NCBI GenBank assembly: GCA_963576475.1
Contig: OY754970.1
Span: forward strand, 41,376,647 to 41,440,646
Origin: Molanna angustata
Taxonomy: Eukaryota; Arthropoda; Insecta; Trichoptera; Molannidae
Reading direction: 5' to 3'
Length of the DNA: 64,000 nucleotides
The translations under genes were made by a program, and so were the position numbers. Positions 53,535 through 63,519 of this stretch are shown piece after piece. Below the pieces are notes generated by a model. The model did no database searches. It was not told where the DNA came from and was given only the letters and a program-made list of their open reading frames with translations. How positions within the stretch are numbered: the stretch's first letter is position 1; the number at the start of each line of letters is the position of its first letter.

Positions 53535-54000
53535 CAAAATAAAAAAGAGAAAAATAAGTATAAGACTATAAGAAATAGTTTGTATAAAAAACTATTCCAA
53601 TGGTCTACATAAAATAAGTAAAAATACATACCTATACCTAATAGAAGAATTAGACTATTGGAAATAGATTTTATAAAAGCTCACCCAAAGGTCTACAAAA
53701 AAGAAGAAGAAGAATATTTAGACTATTGGAAATAGTTTGTATAAATACTGACCAAAAGGTCTACATAAAAGAAAATGAATAAGACTATTGGAAATAGTTT
53801 GTATTAAAACTCTCCCAAAAGTCTACGTACTTAAATGAAGAAGAATAATAATTAGACTAAAGGAAATAATTTTTATAAAAAAATGACCCAAATGTATACA
53901 TAAAAGAAGAAGAAGATGAATTAGACAATAGGAAATAGTTTGTATAAAAACTGCCCTAAAGGTCTAAATAAAATTAAGAAGAAAAAGAATTAGACTCCAG
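53535..54000 (+). repeat. tandem array of LINE-tail units, about 70-80 bp
   Basis: Repeats of TAGACTATTGGAAATAGTTT, GTATAAAAACTCACCCAAAG and GTCTACATAAAAGAAGAAGA occur six or seven times with changes. The GTCTACATAAAAGAAGAAG part equals the 3' end of the LINE at 41.8 kb. So the unit is a LINE tail plus a short stretch, multiplied in tandem. Confidence 0.7.
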
Positions 54001-54002
54001 GA

Positions 54003-54176
54003 CCCGCCGCTTCAGGCCTTTCAGTACCTCCCGTCCCTTTAATCCCTCATTACGTCCCTTCCCATCAGGCCCTTCAGTACCTTCCGTCCCTTCAGGCAGT
54101 TTTATACCTCCCGTCCCTTCAGGCCCTTTAGTGCCTCCCTTCCCTTCATTACATCCCGTCCCATCAGTCGGTTAAG
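54003..54176 (+). repeat. C/T-rich short tandem repeat
   Basis: Variants of CTTCAGGCCCTTCAGTACCT and CCCGTCCC repeat every 18-36 bases, four to six times. It is GC-rich within AT-rich surroundings. A smaller relative is at 63.26 kb. Confidence 0.75.
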
Positions 54177-54179
54177 AAA

Positions 54180-54785
54180 AGTTTAAATCCAGAAACCATC
54201 CTGGAAGAACCGCGAAGAGATGAAAGAACCTTCTTTTCCCAGGATGCTCTACTTAATAGGTAAAATGACTAAATACACGAAGAAGAAAAAAAAGTTTAAA
54301 CCCAGATACCTGCGAAGAGATGGAAGGACAGTTGAACCTTCTTCTCCCAGGATTCTCCAACTTCATAGGTAAAATGACCAAAAATACACGATGAAGAAGA
54401 AGAAGAAGAAATAAGTTTAAATCCAGATACCTGCGAAGAGATGGAAGGAAAATTGGGCATTCTTCTCCCAGGTTAGTCCACCTTCAAAGGTAAAATGACC
54501 AAATAGACGATGAAGAAGAAGAAGAAAAAAGTTTAAATCCAGAAACCTGCGAAGAGATGGAAGGAAAATTCGACCTTCATCTCCCAGGATAGTTCATCTT
54601 CATAGGTAAGATGAAAAAAGTTTATATGCAGAACCCGTCCTGGAAGACCTGTGAAGAGATGGAGGGACAGTCGGACCTTCTTTTCCCAGGATACTCCCCC
54701 TTCATAGGTAAAACGACCAAATACACGAAGAAGAAGAAGAATAAGAAAAAAATTTAAATCCAAAAACCATCCTGGGCATACGCTC
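54180..54785 (+). repeat. tandem array, about 90-130 bp units, six starts
   Basis: Units start GTTTAAATCCAGAAACC at about 54181, 54294, 54415, 54531, 54620 and 54752. They continue GCGAAGAGATGGAAGGACAG, ACCTTCTTCTCCCAGGAT, CTTCATAGGTAAAATGACCA and AAATACACGAAGAAGAAGAA. Each unit ends in a GAAGAAG tract like a LINE tail. Minus-strand frames with SFHLFAG repeats are artefacts of this array. Confidence 0.85.
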
Positions 54786-54789
54786 GACA

Positions 54790-55665
54790 ATTCACCAAAG
54801 TTTCATTATAATCGGACAAACGGTTGATAAATAAATAAATAAAATAATTTTCCTATAGGAAATCAGTATAGGTATATTATTGTTGATTTGTAAGTAAATA
54901 GTATTAGGTAGGTACCTACCTACAACAACCTTCTAAATAAATTCGATTCCTAACAAATTTTATTTGAATATCACATTCTTTCTGTAGCCATGGAAACGAT
55001 TCGAACACGTAAGTAATATCGAATGGTTCGGATACATTTTTTGAATATGTAGGTATCTACATTGGTTTGTTCGATGCCATAAAAATGAAAATTGTCAGAA
55101 AAATCAAATATTATTTACAAATTATGCAATTTTATTATGCCTATATCTTTACTAATAAATAACACATTTTTACAATATATGTCTTAAAACTTGCCGTAAT
55201 GTCTTGTGTTTCATTTTATGATTTCATAATTACATTTATTTCAAAGGTTTATTATTTTCAAAAACATATTCATTCGGTGGGAAAATGAAATATTGTATGA
55301 AAAGATATTAAAATGGCGGCGTTTATGTACAAAAGGCTTACTTTAAAAATAAGTTAAACATTATAATTATACCAAATATTCACCATGTTTTTCACTTAAA
55401 CGCTAAGTTATACTTCAAAATATATTTTTTTTGTGTAAATACCTACTTCTAACTTTTAAACTAACAGATATTTGCGTGCAAAATGTACACTTTTTTGACA
55501 GATATGACTTGGAAAATTTTGTATGAAAAAAATAATTATTTAAATATTTTTAAAATTCAGCATTTTTATCGCATTCTTTTTAGCGTGACACTGCATCAGG
55601 TATACTGGTACATGTTCGCACTTAAATTAGATTTTTAGATGCTCTTGGTTTTTCAGAAGGCGTGA
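54790..55665. other. no recognisable feature
   Basis: AT-rich, with a GTAGGTACCTACC motif at 54908-54922. Nothing is supported. Confidence 0.5.
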
Positions 55666-55669
55666 GACA

Positions 55670-55722
55670 AACACACACACACACACACACACACATACAC
55701 ACACACACACACACACATACAC
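55670..55722 (+). repeat. (CA)n microsatellite
   Basis: CA repeated about 25 times with ATA interruptions. Confidence 0.95.
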
Positions 55723-56254
55723 TAACATTTTGATTGCTTTATTACTTTAGATTTATATAATAGTCATTGTTTGTCATTATGGTCAAACTTTTCATTTTTT
55801 CTTGTTTTTTTAAGAGTTATTGTTTTTTTTTCCACGATTTTATTTTTGTAATAATTATGTACAGTATGATATTTGATTTAATTTTTTTTGTGTTATATTT
55901 TTTTATAAAAAGCTAATTAAGTTTTATTAAGAAAAACCAAATACTTACTTTGCATAGAAAGAAGTCGTTGGACGGTAAGACCACACAATTAAAAAAAAAA
56001 AAAAATTAAAGTTTCTTATACGTTTTTTGAAAACATTTAAGAAGGGTATTGATTAATTTATTACAGTTATGTGATGTCCACTGCATATTTTATTTTTATT
56101 TTCAATTTGTTCATACAAATAGAAAACAAAAACAACTTTTTTAATTTTTATTTACAAATTACAACACACAAGTACTTAATCGTCAACTGTTTCATAAAAT
56201 TACTGTGCATGTTTTGAAAATATCGATTTATTTAAGAATAATAAAAAACGATTT

Positions 56255-56693
56255 TAACATATGAAATACAAATCTCTTTCGTTTTCACTTATCCGATTCG
56301 TCCTCATGTCAGCATTGTGATAACCCTTAAAATATTTCTGAGCATATCCTATGGGAATGCACTAACTTTTCCGTGTCCACTTTCCGACGAGAACTCTACG
56401 ACGATGTCTGAGGGAATTTCTTTGGACCCATTAGACATGCGGACCTTGTAGCCACGAAGAGCATCTATAGGGCTTTCGAGACTTTCTGTCTTAAATTCGG
56501 TGCACTCTTATCTTCGCTATCAGTGCAGTGAGCCAATTATTTCCACATGATTAGCTCTCTTTGGCACATTAAGTGCAGTGTCTCAATGACTCTTCGTATG
56601 TTCTTTATGTATTCATTCGCAGTTTTGCAAGGGGCCGTTATTATTCCACATAAGCAGAACGGGTGGTGGTGAGGAAATAACATATGAAATACA
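56255..56693 (+). mobile_element. R1-clade LINE, 407-bp dead 3' fragment with 16-bp target duplication
   Basis: Between identical flanks TAACATATGAAATACA (56255-56270 and 56678-56693) lies 56271-56677. It matches the 3' end of the minus-strand LINE at 18.5-18.95 kb: the CCHC-region codons, a stop created by TGAGGG, and the UTR down to GGGTGGTGGTGAGGAAA. The left side is 5'-truncated. The tail lacks a long poly-A. It proves that this family inserts at unrelated AT-rich sites. Confidence 0.85.
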
Positions 56694-56699
56694 CACATA

Positions 56700-58165
56700 A
56701 CAGTGAAAGAATTAATTATTAAGGTAAAATTTAACTGAATTAATGAAAAAATTGGAAGAATGGGGATAGCCTATAAATAACAATGACTTTCGTATGTCAA
56801 GAATTATTGAGATAAAAAGGGTATAAATATCATACCCAGTGCGCATGCAAAGAACGCCGATTGCAGCGCTGCGGCCGCGGTGTGGCAAAACGGTACTTAC
56901 TTAAAAAACACTTTTTATCTCTTAAGAAGTTCATAGATAGGCGAATCGACCGTCCTATTGAGAGGAATAAATAGTCGTTTATTAATCTCGTTTGAATTTA
57001 CCTACATATTATATAATTTACATGAAGATTTTCTTAACCATTTTGTATTATTTGGTGCCCCAGATTCATTTGTGCGCCTGATACAACTGCGTCATTGGAA
57101 CCAGTAGCAAACCCGGTCCTTTTACGATGGTACCTAATTTATGAAATTATCCCATGAAAAAAAATCATAACGATAACGAAATTGTTTTGAAAGTTGAAGT
57201 ATTTTAATTTTTCCAAATGAAAATCCTATCAATTTGGACACCGCCAACGCTCCTCGTTTTTAATCTAAACACATTAAAATTATTATCCTCATCGTAATCC
57301 CGAAATTGGAATTTTAATTAACACACAAAACAATATATAGGACAGGTGACAAAAATTTCATTACAAAAATTCAATCAAACAAAAGTTTTATAGGGAAATG
57401 TTTTAATATTATTAAAATTAAAAGGGCCTGTGTCCCTGACCTTTCGCGGCCCGAGAGTATTATCAATTTTTGAAATATGGAAAAAAAGAATAAACATAAT
57501 ACTTACACGTGCCTTTTATCAAAAAAGGAAATACAATTTCACTGTAACTCAAAAAGGACGAAAGGTGCAGTTTTTCAAAAGAAAATAGGAACCAGAATAT
57601 AACAGGACTTATGACTTATTACCACTTACCTACCTACATTATTAAATTTGACAAAAATTATACGTATTTATGCTAACATTTTTAGAACATTACGTTTCAA
57701 CTTTTAAATATTATGTCCCTTGCGCATGTGATATTAATATGAAATCGATTAAACTAGTTAAAAAAGCAATTCAGATAGCAAATAAAAGATTTATGAAAAC
57801 AATCACCATAGAACTAAACTCATAATAATTGTACTGGTACAATTTCGACATAGAATTATCGTAATACATCTTAAAAATCACGTAGACTATAAATATCGCC
57901 AAATATCTTGAAACAGGCTTCCGGTTGCGCAGAGCGCAAATAAGTGTATTTTTGCTTCGTTGGTATTCGAGCAAATCGCCTCCCTTCTCGGGCAAATGGC
58001 TCAAGATATTTGGCAGCAACTATACGTATAACGCAATTTAATGGTTTTTGCTTGATGCACAACCATATCCCTCTTCGCCGAAAATTATCAAGATAGCTCT
58101 TTACTTATAGGTAAACGAAGATACTTAAAATATATGTATTGATTTACTTGATTTTGTACGAGATG
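56700..58165. other. mostly no feature; one possible Penelope-end relic
   Basis: AT-rich. At 56930-56990 CATAGATAGGCGAATCGACC and GTCCTATTGAGAGGAATAAA resembles the 46.8 kb Penelope-like end. A GC-richer point lies at 56855-56885. No gene is supported. Confidence 0.35.
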
Positions 58166-58171
58166 TTTCGA

Positions 58172-58221
58172 TAGCTCAGAAGTCAGATGTCTAATCAACT
58201 GATCCACGAAGGCCGACATAA
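58172..58221 (-). mobile_element. SINE-A, 5' head fragment
   Basis: The complement of ATGTCGGCCTTCGTGGATCA, GTTGATTAGACATCTGACTT and CTGAGC matches the tRNA-like head of SINE-A. The rest is missing. Confidence 0.6.
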
Positions 58222-58258
58222 TTTTCCTACACATTCACTAAAAAGTCCAAAACAGCGG

Positions 58259-58616
58259 TTATTATGGTTGATTCTATTGTTAGACACGCAGCTATGTATG
58301 TAGGTAAGTCTGTTTCATGTTATTATGGTTGGTTCTGTTGTTAGACACACAGCTATGTATGTAAGTCTGTTTCGTGTTATTATGGCTCGTTCTTTTGTTA
58401 GACACGCAGCTATGTATGTAAGTAAGTCTGTTTCGTGTTATTACGGTTGGTTCTGTCGCTAGACAAGCAGCTATGTATCTAAGTCTGTTTCGTGTTATTA
58501 TGGTTGGTTCCGTTGTTAGACACGCAGCTATGTATGTAAATAAGTCTGTTTCGTGTTATTATGGTTAATTCTGTTGTTAGACACGCAGCTATGTATGTAA
58601 GTAAGTCTGTTTCATG
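58259..58616 (+). repeat. minisatellite, six units of 61 or 57 bp
   Basis: Each unit starts TTATTATGG and contains TTAGACACGCAGCTATGTAT, then AAGTCTGTTTCGTG. Lengths run 61, 57, 61, 57, 61, 61. The difference is a 4-base indel at GTAAGTAAGTC/GTAAGTC. Units are highly similar, so the array is young. Confidence 0.9.
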
Positions 58617-58949
58617 TTTATCAAATCCTTGTACGAATTACTCACACCTACATACAATATTATGTACGTATTACTTTGCTAACATCATTGAACAAACGAT
58701 GTAAAAGATTTTAATATCTCAAAGCAGCTGCTGTTTATATGCAGATTGCCGTGTTAGACAGGTCAGGGTCTACGGTTTTCAGCGCCCAGAGCTTCAACAA
58801 GAGGAACTAAAAATTATGGATTTGACATTGACCTCTTGAATATGTGGTAAAACAATTTAACCTATTGCATCCTATTCCTTTTTTATATACATTTTTTATT
58901 TATCAATTATTTCACATAAAATAAAATACATAATTAAATAAATAAATTT

Positions 58950-59123
58950 GATTTTATTATAAAGATAGCCCGAGAAAACGTGCCGGAGGGGTCTCGACCA
59001 CGAGGACGCCCACCAAAAAGATGGCGAGATAGTTGGCAGTCCACATCACAGGAGGCTAAAAATGCAGCATAAAACAGGCCCTGGGCCTAATAAAAGAAGA
59101 AGAAGAAGAAGATTTTATTATAA
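58950..59123 (+). mobile_element. LINE, 148-bp 5'-truncated insertion with 13-bp target duplication
   Basis: GATTTTATTATAA occurs at 58950-58962 and 59111-59123. Between them the frame IARENVPEGSRPRGRPPKRW, RDSWQSTSQEAKNAA and a stop, then GGGCCTAATAAAAGAAG with (AAG)n, is a LINE polyprotein tail (SRPRGRPPKRWRDSW). A clean example of extreme 5' truncation. Confidence 0.8.
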
Positions 59124-59124
59124 T

Positions 59125-60185
59125 TCTGCATAAACACGGAAAAATTAACATAAATTATACCTAGTTATTAAAATTTCAACAATTTACATAACTCCAAATA
59201 TTGATTATAGATTATTCATTGTTAGTAATAACTGCTACAAAATATCTTTATAGGTAGATTGTTAATTTTTTTTTTTGTGTAGGTGCCCATTTTATTTTTT
59301 TGTTTTTATCTTATTTCATAACAGTTACAAATTCAATCCTTCTCCCATATTTTTTTCTTCCCTTTCTTTCCGGTCACAGGCAAAAATACAATAATTGTTA
59401 ACAATATTTTTATTTATGTTTTATTGTAATGTAGGTCCTTATGTTATTATTAAATGATCATAATCTGTGGACAAACGTAATTGTTTTTTTTTTCATAGTG
59501 AATATTTATTGTATATTTTTTAAGACTGTATTTGTCACATAAATAAAGAAATAAGATTTATTAGGAAGAACTTACACAAAAGGACTAAGACATAAAAAGC
59601 TTACCAAGGTGGCGAAATTAGAAATTATTTTTCTACTTTGTTTATAATGAAACTCATTGACTGAAATTGGTTTGACAATTAATTCAAATCAATTTCATTA
59701 ATTCAAACCAATAAACTATTTCTAATATGGACAGATATTTTATGTTATATGTAACTATCTATGATTTATTTAAAACATTGAATATTATTTAGAGAAACTT
59801 CAATTTACGCTTAAATATACCATTTTCTTCGGTTTTTAAATGTGTGATATATCTTCGTGTCGACGGAGATTCCCAAATGCGTAGTCGGATGCATTCGTAT
59901 ATTGAATGAACAGCGCGTCATTCTTTTTCCTGGGCCGATCGTGTTAATATTGCGTGCATATATTTTGAGAAATATGTCTTTACTAGATATTATTTAATAT
60001 ATTGACGATCAAAAGCTACACATTGGGAGCGGACTTTGATTGAATTAACGCATTAATATTTCAGTTATTTTGACAACTTTTTTCGATTCATTTTTAACTG
60101 CGCCCGATGCAACTTCATCTTATGAACAAGCTGTGATTGCGGTCCAATTCACAGAGCCACCATCTGCATCTTCGAGACCGAATGT
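59125..60185. other. no recognisable feature
   Basis: AT-rich DNA. Nothing is supported apart from the exon candidate next to it. Confidence 0.5.
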
Positions 60186-60186
60186 T

Positions 60187-60267
60187 CTAAGATGACGTAA
60201 TAAAGATGTCTCGAACTGGAAGAGAGATAACCACAGCATCCAATCCTCTCCGAGAGATGATCATTAC
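60187..60267 (-). other. candidate terminal exon
   Basis: On the minus strand a strong acceptor CTTGTTGTTTCAG precedes 26 open codons VMIISRRGLDAVVISLPVRD then IFITSS and a stop. A second frame from the same acceptor is open longer (GNDHLSERIGCCGYLSSSSR...), so the reading frame is undecided. Composition is more protein-like than the surroundings. No family is recognised. Confidence 0.2.
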
Positions 60268-60736
60268 CTGAAACAACAAGAAAAACAATGGATGAGTCAG
60301 TTGTTTGGGAATAAAATTTAAACAGACACAAAATATTTTAATCATGATTGAAAGCATAAAACTTTCTGCTGGAAGAAACTTTTATACCAAGTTTATGTTA
60401 TAACCGTAAAATTTCATTATTACGTGTCGTCAGTACAAATTTGTGTTACATATTATTATGTTTAAAGTTTTTTCGTCATATTGTTTATCACAGTATACAA
60501 TATGAAGGCATCTTCTGTTATTATCGACACAATTATATATTTCCTTACACATAACAAACTAAAATGTATTTTACATATACATTAACATGTAAGTATGTGC
60601 ATAACTTGTTTTTATTCTGGTGTTATTTTGGATCTCTCAAAACATTTTTATATATTGTTAAACCAAATTCAATAATTTTTTCATTGTTGGTAAGTTTAAG
60701 TTAGCATTTATATTATATGATATACATACATAGAAA

Positions 60737-60765
60737 CCCACTGATAACCATATATGGTTAGTGGG
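60737..60765. other. near-perfect hairpin
   Basis: CCCACTGATAACCATATATG then GTTAGTGGG pairs over about 12-14 bp on each side with one bulge. Isolated, with no T-run after it. No known role. Confidence 0.5.
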
Positions 60766-60879
60766 ATCTGGTATAGATTAAATTATGTTGAAAATAAAAT
60801 AAATAATAAAAAAAAACTGAAAAAAAAGTGATATAGTTCTTAATTCAATTCTATACAAACACAATAAATTAAGTACTTG

Positions 60880-61135
60880 TGGATATTTTACGTAAAAAAA
60901 TTCCATTTTAAATCATATTAAAAATAAAACAATATGTTTTAAATTCTACGTATAATATTTAATTCCTCTATAGCTATTTCCCAACAACAGAACAGAACAC
61001 TTGAAGGCTTGGCCCAACAGAAACTCTTGAAGATGTCCATAGTCTTGAAGATGCCCTAATAAGGCGAAATAGCTATCGACGAATTAAAAAATGTATGTAG
61101 AATTTAAAAAAAATATTTTTATTTATTTATTTTTA
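60880..61135 (+). mobile_element. Penelope-like element end with hammerhead-like motif, second copy
   Basis: AGTACTTGTGGATATTTTACG matches 48.96 kb. Later AGTCTTGAAGATGCCCTAAT, AAGGCGAAATAGCTATCGAC and GAATTAAAAAATGTATGTAG match 49.01-49.08 kb. Between them is an extra stretch with a partial duplicate (ACTCTTGAAGATGTCCAT). Pairing GUC/GAC, GCC/GGC and AUA/UAU around UUGAAGA and GAAA fits a hammerhead layout, with U for the first core C and one extra base. Confidence 0.5.
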
Positions 61136-61139
61136 ATAC

Positions 61140-61765
61140 TTCTTCTTCTTATCGTGTCGGTCAGACATTTTTAATACAATTAATTAATATAATTCAGTAA
61201 AGTAATATACAAAAGTAGAAGTAGGTACAATTTTAATTTATATAATCCCCAACATAAGACCAATCTATTCACAAAAATATCGGAGAGAGTTCTTTCTCTT
61301 ACACCTCATAATAATATACCTATATTTTCATTCCTAACTACGGAGAATACCGACCGCCTTATTCGTAAGTGTCAGTAAATACCTAATATTATTGGCTATA
61401 CTGATTTCTGATAACCAGGCGTTACATCAATACATTACAAAAATATTATTTTATAAGCTAGAATGAAATCTTTACTGTTTTATTTTTGTATTTTATATCT
61501 TAATATTATTTAAAATATTGTACACTTAAGACCAAAATCACTCAATGTAACAAAGTATTTTCAGCATTTTACTACTACCGATATGATGTACCTACCATTA
61601 AAGATTCCACACAAATAGAATTCGGTCATTAATCAGAAGAATAAATCAAATAAGAAAGAATTAATTTCTTTAAAACATCATGTTAATGGGTGTTTTCTGA
61701 TGAAATGGTTTTTCTCCCGTGATGAAATTTTTCAAATGCAGTAAATTCTAATAAGCAAAAAATAA
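61140..61765. other. no recognisable feature
   Basis: AT-rich, with CTTCTTCTTCTTATCGTGTC at 61138-61157 that may be the inverse of a LINE tail of the 43.9 kb type. Confidence 0.4.
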
Positions 61766-61767
61766 TT

Positions 61768-62358
61768 CCGTTTTGGCATGTGAATTTTACCCTAAACCAC
61801 TATATATTGAGTCACTATGCGATATGTTTCGGCAGTGCTGTCCTGCCATCGACTACCTCACGCAACTTAAAGATAAGAATGAACGAACACCGGAGATGTC
61901 TAAATAATAATAATTTCTCAGAATTTGCTAATCACATAATCGAGACTAACCACGCATTCAACAACCACACACTAAAATTACTACACGAAACACCATATAA
62001 AGGCTACCGACTAAACAATAACGAAACACTTGAAATACACAAACATATAAACACCGGCATTAAACTTATAAACAATAACACTTTCCTCAATACATCACCA
62101 CTCTTAACAGCCTTCCCCATAAAAAACAAGAATACTATACAGAATCAAATCCGACCCTGTACCACCCCCACCCCCACCCCCCTCGACACCAATCCGTCCA
62201 CCCCTCTACTCACCTCCCCACACATCTGACGCATCCAAAAACTAAACATCAACACTCAGTCTCAACTAGCCGGTCGATGGCAGGACAGCACTGCCGAAAC
62301 ATGTCGCATAGTGACTCAAAATATAGTGGTTTAGGGCAAAATTCACATGCCAAAACGG
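61768..62358 (+). mobile_element. Penelope-like element fragment with inverted terminal repeats
   Basis: Left (61768-61852) and right (62273-62358) ends are inverted copies over about 85 bp, outer end CCGTTTTGGCATGTGAATTT. The interior carries the GIY-YIG-type coding below. Inverted, LTR-like terminal repeats together with a GIY-YIG endonuclease are characteristic of Penelope-like retroelements. The repeats include GGCAGGACAGCACTGCCGAA then ACATGTC, a stem-GAAAC-GUC arrangement like Penelope hammerhead motifs. The reverse transcriptase is absent, so the unit is non-autonomous. Confidence 0.65.
61780..62229 (+). pseudogene. Penelope-like GIY-YIG endonuclease, C-terminal part
   Basis: A 149-codon frame without stops. 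From about residue 27: TSRNLKIRMNEHRRCLNNNN, FSEFANHIIETNHAFNNHTL, then YKGYRLNNNETLEIHKHINT. The R...EH, FAxHIxxTNHxF and ExLEIxxxI blocks match the downstream half of the GIY-YIG nuclease of Penelope-like elements, including the E of LEIHKHI as the likely metal-binding residue. The GIY-YIG strand itself and the RT are missing. Residues 1-27 are encoded by the left terminal repeat and are probably not native. A proline/threonine-rich tail follows. The real upstream start is lost, so I class it as a pseudogene. Confidence 0.6.
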
Positions 62359-62446
62359 TTAATATGAACAACCACAAAATATCAGCCGAGTATTTAAACT
62401 ATAAAAAATAATTCTTATAATTCTGCAGTAATAGGCAACATATAAA

Positions 62447-62850
62447 AAAGCGAATGGGTTGTTGTCAACGCTCTACTCCTCACTACTTAGTCACACTAAG
62501 TATTCAAATTATGTATTGAAAATATCAGCATTTTCATGGAATGAATTTGTTAAATTATATTTGACTACAATGTTTTACTATGGAAACTTGATAATTCATC
62601 AATGGCATTATATGAAAGTGATGTGCCTTTTTAGAATTTTAATCAGATATCCTTCAAAATCTAATGGAGTCTAAGTGAGTAAAATTTGACAAAATTTGAA
62701 AAGAATCGAATGAGTACGTTCTTAGGTCTTTAATCGATAAGGTAGAATAAATACGCCGTTCATAGTATCCAACGCACACACAAATACATTATGATGAAAC
62801 TTTCAGAATACAATCTCGGCGTTGATAATTTGTAATAAAATATAACCTTA
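62447..62850 (+). repeat. D1 dispersed repeat, plus-strand copy
   Basis: GCGAATGGGTTGTTGTCAAC, CTACTCCTCACTAC, GGAAACTTGATAATTCATCA, ATCCTTCAAAATCTAATGGAG, TTTAATCGATAAGGTAGAA and CATTATGATGAAACTTTCAG then TTGATAATTTGTAATAAAA follow the order of the 50.4-51.0 kb copy in inverse. Confidence 0.65.
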
Positions 62851-62854
62851 AAAA

Positions 62855-63250
62855 TGCGAATTCATTAATAAATCAGTGCGAAGAACAAAAATGTCGCTTA
62901 ATATGGTTATAATGACATATTCCAAAATGTGACATATTCCAGGTGTAGATAGAACTAAAGTATTGAAGATTGTAGATTCTATCTCAGATGATACATACAT
63001 AAGTTTAGTTACATAGCAGGTTAGTCGGTAGCTCATCAATTGTATGGAAGCTGGAATCGAGGTTAACGATTATTCATCTTCTCGTGTTTATCTCAAATGT
63101 AATCATCATAAATCGAAAAATCAATAACATCGGTTAAATGCGATGTATTAAGTGATTGGTATGTTAGAAATGTGAACTATTAATAGGTGCCTATACATAT
63201 TAGAATATATCATTGTGACCATATATTCAGGAAAAATATATCGTTTTTTA
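62855..63250. other. no recognisable feature
   Basis: AT-rich DNA. Nothing is supported. Confidence 0.5.
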
Positions 63251-63254
63251 AACC

Positions 63255-63322
63255 GTTCAGTCCCTTCAGTGTCTTCCGTCCCTTCAGTTTTTTTTCCGAT
63301 CCTGTAGAAACTTCAGTCCCTC
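63255..63322 (+). repeat. C/T-rich repeat, small relative of 54.0 kb array
   Basis: TTCAGTCCCTTCAGTGTCTT, CCGTCCCTTCAGTTTTTTTT and AAACTTCAGTCCCTCTC use the same CCCTTCAG/CCGTCCC words as 54.0-54.18 kb. Confidence 0.55.
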
Positions 63323-63519
63323 TCATCTCATATATACCTATAACTTTTATTTCAAATTGTATTTTTTTTTCCGCTTACTAACTTTTATATTTACCTACTT
63401 TTTTGTTATACTAGTTTTTCTTTTATTCTTTTTAAGTATGTTTGTGATTGTTTTAAGTTTTTTTTGTATTTCAATGTGAGAAATTGTTGTTCATTTGTGT
63501 TAAAGGCAATTTTCCATAC

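Noticed and set aside
54533..54790. Minus-strand frame with repeated SFHLFAG-like blocks, resembling a repeat protein
   Set aside because: It lies across the tandem array and repeats because the DNA does. No motif, and units change frame.
57060..57130. Small exon FICAPDTTASLEPVANPVLL
   Set aside because: Weak splice signals, very short, and I could not separate it from chance or repeat sequence.
58259..58616. CRISPR-like array
   Set aside because: Whole 57-61-bp units are conserved with no variable spacers, so it is a minisatellite.
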